Positions 36,591 to 48,439 of a stretch of 64,000 nt of DNA are shown here, piece after piece (within the stretch, counting starts at the first letter, position 1; every line of letters begins with the position of its first letter). The stretch lies in assembly GCA_033026295.1 (NCBI GenBank), contig CM065168.1, forward strand, positions 38,886,875-38,950,874. The letters run 5' to 3'. Made by a program: the position numbers and the translations under genes. The DNA comes from Channa striata. Lineage: Eukaryota; Chordata; Actinopteri; Anabantiformes; Channidae. The notes below the pieces were generated by a model that made no database searches, was not told where the DNA came from, and was given only the letters and a program-made list of their open reading frames with translations.

Positions 36591-38712
36591 CAGCACATTA
36601 CGCACAGGCTGCATTGTAAGTGATAGCCATGTGTGGAGCATCAATTTCATGGTTTCACCTGCCAACACAGAAGGACAGAAATTGGTAGCAGGTGCAGAGT
36701 AAAACTCGCCAAAACAATCCACTCCATTATTCAATTAGGGGCCCCTGAACCTGTTAGTTGTGTTACTATTAGCAAAATCAATTAAAAAGCAATTAGGCGA
36801 GTTGGAAACGAAACACTTCGACACACTATGCGGCAAGTTTTCTGTGAGCCATGAGCTCAGGATTACGCTGCTCTGATCAAATCAGAAAAAATGATTTCAC
36901 GATTATACGTCCTGGCTTAGCTTCCGAAGCACGAGGCGGATCTGACGGGGCTGAGCTGGATCCCACTGTGCGAGGCAAGATTTTACATTGTCCTTATTAG
37001 CTGCAAACAGCGGAGGGAACTAGTGGCTTATGTATAGCAACTGACTGCCAGCAGGTTTCCTCCCTTTGTTCTCCCACTCTCATGCCTTTCCGTCTCTCAC
37101 TTTCCCTTCACCTCATCCGCCGTACACACCGAGGTGTCAATTTTGAGAAGTGAAGTGAACAAAAGCGTTTCACTGAAAGGACATGTAATTATCCCCTACC
37201 TCAAGTTTTTTGAATGGGGGGGGGTTTGACCGGCCGCCTGGGCCAAATCAGTCAATTTGCCATGGAAACTACACAGAGAGGTGCATCTAATTACTGGAGG
37301 TAGATGGTTGATGCCAGGGAGAAGGACAAGAAAGGTAACAACAAGCTGTCAACAGCAGAGAGACTCTTTGTTTGCAGAGCACGGCAACGCAGGTTTCAAT
37401 GTGGCTTCCCGCGTGTCCAATCGCAGAATTTGAGGGGGGCCACCGAGGACATGTAAGTGCATAATTACTACTGTGGAGGAACACGGGGCGAGCGGGACAG
37501 CGACACAGTCATGCTGACCTCTCGTGAGCTCGACCTTTGAGGGGAGCTGTTAAAGTCAAAGTTACACGGGGAGAAAGGTGGCGCGAAAGCGAAAGGGGGA
37601 AGGTTTTTAATAGGGCACCGAGAGAATAGGCGCAGAACGGTAAAAAAAAATTAAAATCAAGGTGAGACGGGGCGGCAGCAGGGGCGGAGAAAGAGGGGTG
37701 AATCCTGATTGGTCACCCCAGGTGCCTCGCTGGTGAACTGAGAAGGTGGCGAGTACCTGCGAAGGAAGGATTCTACCCCTCGTTAGCTCTTTATTAATAT
37801 TTGTTTATGACTGTTTGGAGATATATATGGTAGAGAGATTACAGACAGATGCAATGAACAGTTTATTTATTTCTGATTTGTTTTTAGCTTTTTCTAATTG
37901 TGCCTCCCTATTTTGAGCGTGTACCCCCAGTCTGGCCCACCCCAGTGACACATTTCTAGATCCGGCCCTGCATGGCAGAGACAGATGTCAGCGTTCAGCG
38001 CGCAGTCGTGTTTATGAGTCATCATAAAGGGTCAGCACATCGCTTCTGCTTGAGGGGGGCAGCACTAATCTGTAAAGTGCATGGGAGAGCATGCACAAGC
38101 TGCACTAAGAGGAAAGAGTCCCCTGGCAAATGACAAATGAGTACAGCCTGATGTTCATGTGACTCCGGGGGTAAATACACGCAGATTCATTCCACATCCT
38201 GCTTTAAATGCGCAGATCTATTGTTTTACCTTTCTGTCGTTGCTGTTTTGCCTCACTCATTGTTCGATGTGATATTATTTCCTCACGCAAGAAACCCACA
38301 GCTCATATTAAATAATTAGTCAGATGGCAGCTCGAATGAAAATACGATGGGTCGCCTTGTGCTGTGACACTGTCACAAAGCCCAGGCAAACCCCCGACGC
38401 TCTTAGTGGTAATTGTTGCAACACTTTTTCTTTTTTTTTTCCTATTACAACTGATGGAGGGGATCAAATCGCGAATTAATAAAATCAATAGTGTATCTGT
38501 GGCATGTGTCTGTCGATTTAGCACACTCCGCCGCTGTTATTAACGGCGGATCTGATTGTACAATCCTGCTGGCTTATAAAGATATGGAGAGGAGAGTGGT
38601 AATTTATCCTAAAAAGAAAAGAAGCCCCTCAAGCAGAATGCAGATAAAAACCGCCAGTGAAGGAGGTGGAGAGGAGGGGAGGGGCAGTGGAGATTGCAGG
38701 GTGATGGAACAA

Positions 38713-38737
38713 GGGTAGGGTGGGGTGGAGGGGGGGG
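38713..38737 (+). other. G-quadruplex motif, plus strand (template of the gene)
   Basis: GGG-TA-GGG-T-GGGG-TGGA-G8 fits the four-run, short-loop G4 pattern. It sits in a G-rich stretch at about 38650-38800. Confidence 0.7.
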
Positions 38738-41652
38738 CGAAAACAAAGGGATACTGGGGTGGAAATGCAGGCGAGAGTGAGGGGGGACTGAAGACAAGGA
38801 GTGTTAGGACTGAGAGGGGCAGAGCCGAACCTCCACTGTCGAAGAAGACTTGCAGTCATGGGCGGCTGCCTCTCTTATTAAACACTCAAATCCTTCAGTC
38901 TGTCTCAGCTACTCGGGGAAGGAGACTCGCGCTAAAAGCCCGTTCACGATTGAGCCGTCTCAAACCACGACCCGGTGCCAACGGTACAATTACGGTTACG
39001 TCACAGACCTCTCTGTTTATTGGAGAACTCGGCACGGAAAAGCAACACGCCATGCAAACAACTGTCTGCAATTGCGTCTCAACCCAGCCAAAAGGATCTG
39101 GTTGCACAAAAGAGGTATAAAAAAAAAAAGATAGTCACAGGTTAATTACATTCACACCCTGCTATAAACTGCATCTAAAAATCCGTCTCTGGTGACCACT
39201 AGTGATTACACTTTACTTCCCCGCTCAATATCCAAATAAACGCCTACATGGCTTCTGCACTGCCAGCACAACGCTCTATCCTACAGTGATTCTGGGCACG
39301 GTCCATAGTCGTACCACACGAGGTAGTCCCGTTTCGCTCCCTGGTGCAGCCCTAATAGATGGCCCCGATGCTACAGCAATGGAGCAGCCAGACACTGTTT
39401 CAATACTTTTACTGGCTTTTTCTTGGGGAAGTTTAGTAAAAAAAGAGAGTGGGAGTTGGTTGGTCAGGAAAATTAATTGGGAACTCCACTGGGACTGGGA
39501 CAGGCTGGAGAAACGTGGTCTTTGTGTTGCATAAAGTGCCATTTCTGCATGGAGCTGCGGACGGGGACTAAGTGAAAGTAACAGGGTCAGAATGAGACGG
39601 GGTTAACAATCACAAAAAACCTTCTGACCAGTGGGATCAGAAAAAAAATTAATCTGTGTCAGGCAGAACAAGCCAAGTTAAATCCTTCCACTTTTATTCT
39701 CCAGTGGCTGGTGACCAATATCCACAAGTTACAGAGGTAAACATTTACAGAATGTTAAACCAGTGGCAAGGTGGGTTGAACATAAAAGTAGATGGGGATA
39801 TACTGTACGTCCCTGTTGGTTTCTGCAGGTAAAAAGATGGCAAAGCTGGTAAAACAGCATTTGGAACATATTTGGCACATTTGGTACATTTTAATGACTG
39901 CGTTCACTGCACAGCTGGAATGAGAAGTCAGTTATTATCAGTCTATACTTATGATTTAGCAGGTCGCCTACCACCAACCGAGGGTTACATGTACCGTGTT
40001 AATTTATGGTCGACAAAGTGTTTGCAAGGTCACAGTGAACGTTTAAGACACGTCCCGTTTTATTTTCCTGTGTCCTCGTTGCTCAGCGCTGCTGCTTTAG
40101 TCGGTGCGGTTTGTGTCATTTAACCCACCACGTCGTTTCCTAATTTCACTTTCTTGTTGTTGTGCCTAAATGAAATCCAAAGCATGTTTTTTTTTTTTTT
40201 TTTGGTGCAAAAACGCTGCTGTGCATATTACCGCATGCAAATGAGTCGAGTAGCATGTGAAACACTGGGCTAATGGCCCCTATCTGGGCTGGTGACAACA
40301 ATAGATAATGACCACTGAATGGTGTGATGACATCTGAAGTAAAGCGAAATGTGCATACTGTAGAGCGAGAGGAATAAATGAGCAATCTGCCAGCTCTGTG
40401 TTACCAGGAAGAAATGGTTTTTGCATCACAATGTGAAAGCTCCCGTCAGCAGGAGCGCCGAGTGAATCATGTTGGGACATCACGTGGCTTTGATTTTAAT
40501 TATTAGAGGTCGCAGGAGCCCTGCAGCTGCACACTGCCCACTTCCAACTATTTTCAGTTTTATATCATTTCTGAGAAAGCCACATAATGCGACGGGAGTT
40601 TTGGCAGGAATCCTTTTTGTGACTTTGTTGTTCCACTTCAGAATGTCACCGTAACACAATACCGAGGGTCAGATGGCAAGCGTCCACGCCATTTCCTCTG
40701 ACCTCACCTGGACTTCCTGTCTGTGTGTTGGTCCTGTCACCACATGCTGATCCTTCCATTTTCCCTGCCCAAATGTTCCCACTCAAGTTTTACGCAGCCC
40801 GGCGGTGCTTTTCACCTTCTGCACTAATTAAATCCTTTTTATTTACTCCCTTCCGAGATGCCTCACTAGTCTAAACATTAACCGGCGTCCACTGAGCTGA
40901 ACTGAACCGAAAACAACAAGTATGTTTCATTTTGACGAGAGTCAAACGGCCTTTCTTGCTGCTCTGCTAACGGAGACATGACACGATCAGACACGATTCC
41001 TCAAAGATATTAAAGTGCTGTGAACTGGGGGAGCTGATGGGAAGGTTCTGACAAGCGCTGACTGAAAACAAAACGCAGCTATTACTATTTCTGCCTGAGA
41101 TTTTTACCACATGTGCAGTTTCATCCTTTGCAGCATGTTGTTGAACACATGCAGCAAAATTATTCTAAACATCTGCAATAAATATCTTACTTATCATATA
41201 TAATTAACCAATATCCCATATAGGGTGTTCAGTGTAATCCGGCACACTGTTGACATAATTGATGCCATGGGGGGCGAAGACATGAAGGAAGCGTTAATCT
41301 CCTGTCACTTACAACAAAGACTTTAACATCTGATAAACAGCAGCATCGTGTCAATGGCTAAACACTCCTCCACACTGATATACTGTATTATTTTTCACAT
41401 GCAAACAACACTGTCAATAATATTTCCTGTACTGATTCATGGTGTGATGTTTTTTTGGATCACAGGAATCGTCGCTTGTCTTCCACATCCACTGCTGCAT
41501 CTGTTCTACGAGGCTGGGTGACACATTCATGATATTTTCGAACATGAGGGAACATTGCAAGCATGCATGTTGATTGGGCTGCTGATGACTCACTGCTATC
41601 GGGAGGCAATGAAAACCGCAAAAAGCTTGTGAGAGGCCGAAGGAATACATAC

Positions 41653-41762
41653 TGTAGGGCACACATTCATACTGGACTTCCAGATATTTGTAGGTTCCGG
41701 GGCAGGGGTCAGGAAACACATCTGGTCCAGCCACGACGGCACACTGAGTCCTGTTGTTGCAT
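41653..41762 (-). CDS. adgrl3: Latrophilin exon: C-terminal half of SUEL/RBL lectin domain
   Basis: This 110-nt exon follows an acceptor reading ctgttttcag and ends at donor gtatgt. It starts with one base completing an Arg codon (phase 2) and ends after one base of the next codon (phase 1). It encodes RCNNRTQCAVVAG, then DPCPGTYKYLEVQYECVPY. The DPCxGTxKYLxVxYxC pattern is the signature of the galactose-binding (SUEL-type) lectin fold, and its cysteines form the domain's disulfides. N-R-T is a potential N-glycosylation site. In latrophilins this domain is the main teneurin contact. The first half of the lectin (with the NYGRTD motif) must be on an upstream exon beyond 64000; I found none on the minus strand of 41763-64000. 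Splicing straight to the olfactomedin exon gives VPYIFLCPG, a short form also known in mammals. Confidence 0.93.
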
Positions 41763-44184
41763 CTGAAAACAGAGGAAAAGGTTATTTTATTAAAACATAT
41801 ACAGCAAGATGAGACAATCACATCCTACAGGAAGATGTTTGGAGCTTAAAATGCCTAAATCTGTAGCAGACAGTGTGAAGATGAAGGTGTTTTTATATGA
41901 TCAAAGTGGGATTTGGACTCTTAAATTTAAACTCTGCTTTTACACATCAATTTCAGTTTGATTGTCATGGGCAGCACCATACAATCTGTGAAAGTACTGC
42001 GGAATTATGCTCTCTGTGTCTGGAGGGTTGATTTTATCATTATGCCACTGAGTTTAAAGGCTAGAATTTTTTTTTTCTTTAAACAAAGCCGAGTTTGATA
42101 TGCACAGGCTTTTACTAATCAAGGAAGATCTCATAAACGATGCTGCCGCATTATAGTCCACCAGCTTTATTTTCACGCTTCAGGTTGTCCATCTGTCCAT
42201 ACGTATGTACGTCCCATTCCTGGGGATATCTCAGATATCTCTTTTTAAAAATGTCCACTGAAAGAAAGACTGAGTCTGGGCAGACATGCATATAAACTGC
42301 AACTTGTTTCAGAGCCGTGGGCCAGTAAATGTGAAATCTAAAGGAATTTGGTGGAATCAACTGAGCTTTTTTTGTTCATTTAAATTAAATATGCCGTATT
42401 TTATTTAAAATGTTAGATCATTTTACAATTTAGACACTTGTTGCTTTGACTTGAGTTTTTTTTTTTTTTACTTTAAACTAAACATGCTGAATAAATTAAG
42501 TTCATGGTTTTTTTTGGAGAAATAAAACTAGCAGACTTACCACATGCCATGTTTGAGAGTTAAAACTCCCTGGAGACCACGCTTTTTTGTCGTTAAAATA
42601 GAATATTCATGATGGAAACGTGTGTCTTTAATACTTCCGTAATAATAAATAAAATGAATATTCTCGTTAGCAGTGACTTTGGCTGCTGGAAGCAGTCCTA
42701 CAAAAATGATTTATTTTTACATTTAATCTTTAATGTAAGCGTGAAAGAAAAGAAATCATATCATATCTTTATTGACAACTGTTTTCCTTATGTTTAATTA
42801 AGTCAGTTGGTTTTAGTTTATCCAAACTCATAAAACGATGTTAAACTTAGTCCAGTGAAAAAATTATCGTTTTCCAGACAGCAGAGGAACTTCGAAGCTA
42901 AACACGCTATAATAATTTACTGTAGAGAATAGTTATTATTTATCAGCCAGGCTAACTGGGTTCACTAGATTTCCTTTTGTAATGATGTAACACAAACATT
43001 CTAAGAAGCAAACTTATTTGCTCGTTTCTCCTGAAAAATAGAATTCAATTTGATGGTTGCAGATGAAGTCTCGATTTTCAAAAGGTTATCTTCAAAAGTC
43101 CGTAATGGTGTTTGTGGTTTTATCTTGTATCTGCGGCTTGGGTATTATTTGTTACAAACCCCTTTTTTCAATCTTATTACAGGACAGTCTCAGATACCAG
43201 CGGCACCGTCGCGGCTAAATTCATCTTTCTTCTAGTTGCAGAGTTGGAAGTCACGGACCTGCAACCGGGCTTTAAAGCATGTACAGGTTACATTGTTATT
43301 ACTTTATGATGGATGGCGGTGGTGCTGGTGGTGGAGGAGCGGGGTAGACACAATCAACTGAGTGCTAAATCAGCTCCAACGTGAAATGTAGGTCTTCATT
43401 AAAAAACACAATTACGGTGCCGCTGGTGTTCTCATGTGCCATTTTGTTTTTGGCAATCATCAATCAAAACTCCACTTCCTATGCACGGAGAGCCCCTCGC
43501 CACACATAATGGCGACACTTATCTCACGACATTAACTCTTAAGCGTTTTGACAGGCATTGATCTGTCCGTGCGCCGCATCTGTTTGCGAAAAAGAGGAGG
43601 AGGAGGAGGGTTTTAAGGTGGGTCCAGTTTCCATTCGGGCACCCGTGTGATCTCAGCGAGGCCCTAGAGCCGGGATGGCCGTCCATCACATCCACTCATT
43701 TGCAGACCACCATTACCTTGCAATATATAAAAAGCTATTTATTCCCCAGCGAGGCGGTTCACAGTGTAAGTCCTGTGAAGGTCAAGATGAGGTCTGACAC
43801 AATGATTCATATGCCGCGATTATAGGATTCCCTACACCTTAATTAACATCGATTGGCTGCCGACTAATCAATCGAACCAGTGAGGAACAAGCAAAAAGAA
43901 GCCAGTTTCATTTTAACCCGACCCAGTAATGAGATATGGTTGGCAGAGCGTCTCCCATGTGAGCTTTATGGGTTCGTGAACCCTCTCTCGCCCTTTGTCA
44001 CTCACTCAATCACGCTCGGCTTGTCCCTGCCTGTTAAAGAGTTCATTCCCAGGCCGTAAATGCCAGTCAAATAAACAAGGGGTCAAGACTCTGAAGCTGA
44101 GAAACAATTATACAAGAAGCTTTCTCATCTCTGGGCTTCCGCCTCACTACTATTTCTGGTTTGTTCAGTTTGGAGCTGTCGTTT

Positions 44185-44188
<4 letters not shown>

Positions 44189-44215
<27 letters not shown>
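44189..44215. repeat. (GT)n microsatellite
   Basis: About 13 GT units. Confidence 0.97.
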
Positions 44216-45786
44216 TAGGGGGTAATCAGCGGGTGAGAGCACAAGTTAAGATTAAGTGTCACACAGAATTAGGAGTGGGATGGATAGAAGCAACGTAACT
44301 AGCCCGGAGGTTGGTGCAGAGACACAAACACTTGAACGGACGTGGACCCGCACACGTACTTTTTATTTTTTTGGAAACAAAGATGTCATTCTCGACTTCT
44401 TTTCACCGCTGTCCTACAAGTCCAGAAAGAACCCAATCCGCAATTGTAATCACAGTCTGAAATAATTTCCTCTGGAGGGATTAAACTTCATAATGTATAT
44501 TTAACATGGATTGCAAACTTAATCCCAGCACTAACATCTCTCTTGACCCATATTCAAAATCCACTTCGTCGCGGCTGCACTTTTTCGCTACCTCGGATCT
44601 ACCACAGATCTGCCTCCTGATCAGTTTTCCATCAGCGTCACACGCTGCCAGGCAATAAAATAAGGTGAAATAATTACAATTAAATGTATTAAGTGCTAAT
44701 CAATGGCGGAGCAGGAGGGGAGGATCGATAGAGGGAGAAGCTGCTCACGCCACGTGCCGCAACAACTTCACAATTACCAATTAGGAGGGTAATCAGGATT
44801 TCATCAGACACTTGGCTCTGACGGAGCCCTTTGAACTAGCGGGGCGAGAGGGAAAACGATTCAGATATGCCCGCGGTTTACATATGCACCCTCGGAGGAA
44901 GCAACTGCAGACCCCATCGGCGTCTCACTGGAAACCAAAAGCATAACAGTATAGCAGGAATGTGTCAATTCCAGGTATTATCAGCAAAACAAACATTTGG
45001 AACATCAATCGTTCCTTTCCTGTTTTTCCTCGTAGTTTTTCCTCCCGTTCCCTCGTCTGCCGTTTGTTATAACTGGCAGATTAGAGCTCAGACTGCCAGC
45101 TGACGAGGGGAGATGTGGCACAAAGCAGCAGAGCCCTATGTAAGCACAAACTGTAATCACTATAATCGCCTGGTTTATCCCGCTGCTGCCTCTGATGACA
45201 GCGAGTGGGTTGAGCCCCCTCGTTCTATTGACCCCTGACATAGGGAGAAAAAAGAAAGAAAGAATGAATGAGTAAATAAAAGAATTAATGGAAGAAAGTG
45301 AAAGGGAAAAACGAAGCAGTCAATAGTGGGAGACAGGGACTGTGCAGCAGCTGTCAGAGTTAGACAGATTTGTCCACGTTGGAGGGTAATAAAAGAGAAC
45401 TGGTGTGCACCACTGTTACCTTTCAGAAGTCAAGTGATTTATATCAGGAAGAAAATACCAACCGAGCGGAAAGAGGGAGCGAGCTACGGCGGCTTTTAAA
45501 AGTTCACGAGGAAAAAAAAAAAAGATGTTATGCCGAATGTGCTTCCAACATGCCAAATTGCTCTGAGTGATTTTCCATAGAATCCATATCGTAGGAGTTT
45601 GCCCGAGGTAAGTCAAAAAAGAACAGACATGGTTCGGCTGACGTTCCGCGCCGAGGGGACGTCTCAGGAGCTCTTCCGCAGTTTGTATACGTTTGATTGA
45701 AGAACAAGTCCCTGTCAGGGAGCGCAAACTCTCCATTTGCTTTCAGTTAAAAAGAGCAAACATGTCCAAATTGCCTCGCCACCTTA

Positions 45787-45814
45787 ACACACACACACAC
45801 ACACACACACACAC
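45787..45814. repeat. (AC)n microsatellite, left arm of an AC/TG pair
   Basis: About 14 AC units; a complementary TG array follows 77 bp further on. Confidence 0.97.
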
Positions 45815-45891
45815 CTCGGCTGGTGTTAGTTCTTGTGTCAAGGAAAAGAAAAGATGCACAGAGTGCTGTGCTGGGACATGGAGTGTGCTCC

Positions 45892-45919
45892 TGTGTGTGT
45901 GTGTGTGTGTGTGTGTGTT
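45892..45919. repeat. (TG)n microsatellite, right arm of an AC/TG pair
   Basis: 14 TG units, the reverse complement of the nearby AC array. Confidence 0.97.
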
Positions 45920-46885
45920 GGTTTTATGCATACACTACAGTGTTTGTATATCAGGCTTTGTGAGAGTTTTTTTTTTTTATTGGTAAGTAAAGGAGAGATG
46001 GGGAGGAAAAAAGTGATGGGCGGGTCAATATCCACGTCCCTCTGTTGGGACCCGTTACACGTTAGCGATGGTCTTCGCCACCCACGATCGACTTCATTCA
46101 TTATCGTTCCCGGCTGCACGGCGCCGCATCCGTCTTTTGTCATTCAGCCCGTCTCTGGGTGCAGCGCCAAAAAAACGTGAAACCTCCCAGGAAAACCTCA
46201 AGAAAAACTAAGTAGAAGAAGAGGAGAAGCGATGGCCCTGATCACTGTGCTTTTAGTTCTTGAGTGCAATCGAGAAGTATTAAGACCTGCGTGACCGAGC
46301 CCCACAAACACATCAGTGTCTGTTTGCAGGAGAAAACTATCGCACACGTGGAAAACGACGGTCTGACTGTAAGTGATTGACATCTGTCTCCCCATCTCTG
46401 CTCGAGGCTCCATTAGCCACTATTAGCATAACACACCTAAATCTCTGACTGAACTGTTGATTGAAGAGTATTAATAAGCAAGTGGTGAAGAACACCTGGA
46501 ATAAAGACGAAAGGACAACGTGTCTCGTTCTGCTACACTAATATAAACCTGTCTGACAATCTTATAGGAGACAAATGCTAAATTGGTTCCCAATAAATGT
46601 ATTGTACAGAACATGTAATAACCTCAAACAACTACATATATGTAGGTGCCAGTATAAATATATGTGTATAATAAGAATTCAATATACCAGACCTATATTT
46701 ATAAGATGCCTGGAGGCTGGAAAGATTTGACCAGTCTATATAAAGTACATGAAAAGTATATATTTTCTTTATCTTTATATATGTAATTATCCTGAGCTAA
46801 GCACGGTCTCTGGCTTAGGCACAAACTCCACAGTAGCAATATAATGTATAATCGGCCATAGAATGAACACACCGATGAATACACG

Positions 46886-46903
46886 TCTCTCTCTCTCTCT
46901 CTC
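46886..46903. repeat. (TC)n microsatellite
   Basis: Nine TC units. Confidence 0.95.
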
Positions 46904-47359
46904 GACCCTCATCATCTATACAGTATGCATCTGTTTGCACTATGAGCCCTATGCCTCACATATTGTAGCTTTCATTCCATGTTTCTGGGAAATCACTATT
47001 GTAGCTTTAAGGGGTAAAAGGTTGAGGGACAATTGAAAGAAGTATATGCAAAAGTAATACAATAAACAATAATAATAGAGAATTTTATATGTATGTATAT
47101 GTATTTCTAAGCAGATAGACGCTCTGTCTGTTTACAGTACAACCTGATGTCGCTGCTGGATCTAACCAGCAAATTCTGCCTTTACACTTAAGCTACAAAA
47201 TTTGTTTCCGAAACACCAAGCGAGCCGCTCAATGCAGATTATGGTGACGGGGCCATGAATGCAACCAACATAAATACAATGGCTGAGTGTGGGTGTGGAG
47301 GATTTCAAGTGCATCGCTGAAGGGGCTCATTGTTCCCAGGCTCTCATAAGCTCACATAG

Positions 47360-47540
47360 CGCCGATGAACATGCCAACGTGTGCACGCGCCCACGTTTGT
47401 AACAGATGATCGATCGGCGTGAATAGCCACGGATGACGGAGACGACTGCGTTCGAGATTAATCGCGTCGCCTGCCCGCTGGGTGGCATCGGCGACGTGCC
47501 GCACGGCGGCGAAAGGCATCTCCGCCGGAACTGTTTGCAC
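47360..47540. other. CpG-rich patch with unusual composition
   Basis: About 27 CpG dinucleotides occur in about 180 bp (for example AATCGCGTCGCC and CATCGGCGACGTGCC). The minus strand is open for about 70 codons (47352-47564), but only from a GTG codon and with an in-frame stop four codons upstream. I do not recognise the product. Confidence 0.65.
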
Positions 47541-48016
47541 AAACACTATTGGGTGATCAGCCACATTTCTTTCTTATGGGATTAACTATGTGGAACTAAG
47601 CAGAAATGAATAAAGCACAGAATTTCTGTTCAGTATAGGGAAGACGGAGTGTTTATGTGCAGGAGCTGCTCGACGTGAATGGCCTTTATCAGGATTTCTA
47701 GAGTGTGGGCTAAGAGTTTCATTAAGGGACGGTTAAACAAAGGTGGTGATTGATCATTTTTCATGAACTACTCCCAACACTTACAGAAATTCAATGCTAG
47801 TTCACCAAAAAAAACGAGCATCTCCAGCTCCTTTTCTCCCCTGATAAAAATAATCCCCCTTGACCATTCACGTAGATTAGAAGCTTTCATAAGATTTTGA
47901 CATCATGCAGTTTTGCCTGTCTGTCGTATTATGTTTGGAGGATAAGCCGCAGTTTATCTCAATGCGACAACAAACTGTGGAAAATACCGGGGCCCGAGTT
48001 CATCCTGAAAATTTAA

Positions 48017-48439
48017 ACTCACCGCCCACTTTATTAGGCACATCTGTTCAACTGCTCCCTGGTATAAATATCTCACCAGCCAATCACATGACAGCTACTA
48101 CTACAGTTTAAACTGAGCACTGTGGTTGCTGGTGCCAGACAAGCTGGGATTTTCATGCAGCATCATCTCTGGGGTTTCCACAAAAGGTCGAACTAAGAGA
48201 AGATATCCAGTGAGCGGCGCTTTTCTTGGTGAAAAAGCCTGTTAAGCCAGAGGTCAGATGGGAACGACCAGATTGATTTGAGCTGAAAGAAAGGTGACAA
48301 AATCAAACAACTTCTTGAGATATGTAAAAGCCTCAGATGTATTACGGTATCAAGTCAATATGGATAAAAATATCTACGGAATGTTTTTGCACCAACCCTG
48401 GCACTAGCAAGGTGTTCCTAACAAATCGGCTGGCGATTG
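48017..48439 (+). mobile_element. Internally deleted Tc1/mariner-like transposon
   Basis: The left end ACTCACCGCCCACTTTATTA (from 48017) and the right end GCAAGGTGTTCCTAACAAAT (from about 48408) are degenerate inverted copies of each other. They match a teleost Tc1-like family whose ends read CACCGGCCACTTTATTAGG. The interior keeps phrases from the 5' part of the transposase gene, such as GGTTGCTGGTGCCAGAC, TCATCTCTGGGGTTTCCA and GATATCCAGTGAGCGGC, then jumps to the 3' end, so most of the transposase is missing. It cannot move on its own. Confidence 0.85.

Larger units (their letters stand above)
27313..41652 (-). other. Intron between lectin and olfactomedin exons (14.3 kb)
   Basis: It is phase 1. 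In mammals this junction carries an alternative 15-nt microexon (KVEQK) that tunes lectin/OLF spacing; I could not find a convincing counterpart. The intron contains a (GGA)n run at 28564-28584, a possible degenerate repeat near 32781-32940, a C-rich G4 motif at 33647-33688, a double hairpin at 36542-36590 and a G-rich stretch near 38650-38800. No other gene was found. Confidence 0.8.
7410..41762 (-). other. adgrl3: adgrl3 (latrophilin-3) gene, internal part with five exons
   Basis: Five minus-strand exons join in frame into one protein segment running SUEL lectin (second half), olfactomedin, Thr-rich stalk, HormR and start of GAIN. This order is diagnostic of latrophilins (ADGRL, adhesion GPCRs), presynaptic/postsynaptic receptors that bind teneurins through the lectin domain and FLRTs through the olfactomedin domain. 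Assignment to paralogue 3 rests on remembered family features: LCPGLL and YQSEHLFES at the start of the olfactomedin exon, YYMPWTPYRTDTLTEYSS, and CPSGTIG in HormR, where paralogues 1 and 2 read CPKGTRG. Teleosts can carry two adgrl3 copies (3.1 and 3.2) and I cannot tell which this is. Start and stop codons, transmembrane region and promoter are outside the window. Splice sites are all GT-AG. Confidence 0.93.

Noticed and set aside
37885..37975. Fragment ending TTTCTAGATCCGGCCCTGC, reminiscent of a dispersed fish repeat
   Set aside because: Only one short phrase matches memory, with no ends or structure, which is not enough to call an element.
40624..40638. Possible KVEQK-like microexon on the minus strand (AAGTGGAACAACAAA followed by GT)
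   Set aside because: The preceding dinucleotide is TG, not AG, the pyrimidine tract is weak, and the translation (KWNNK) is not close.
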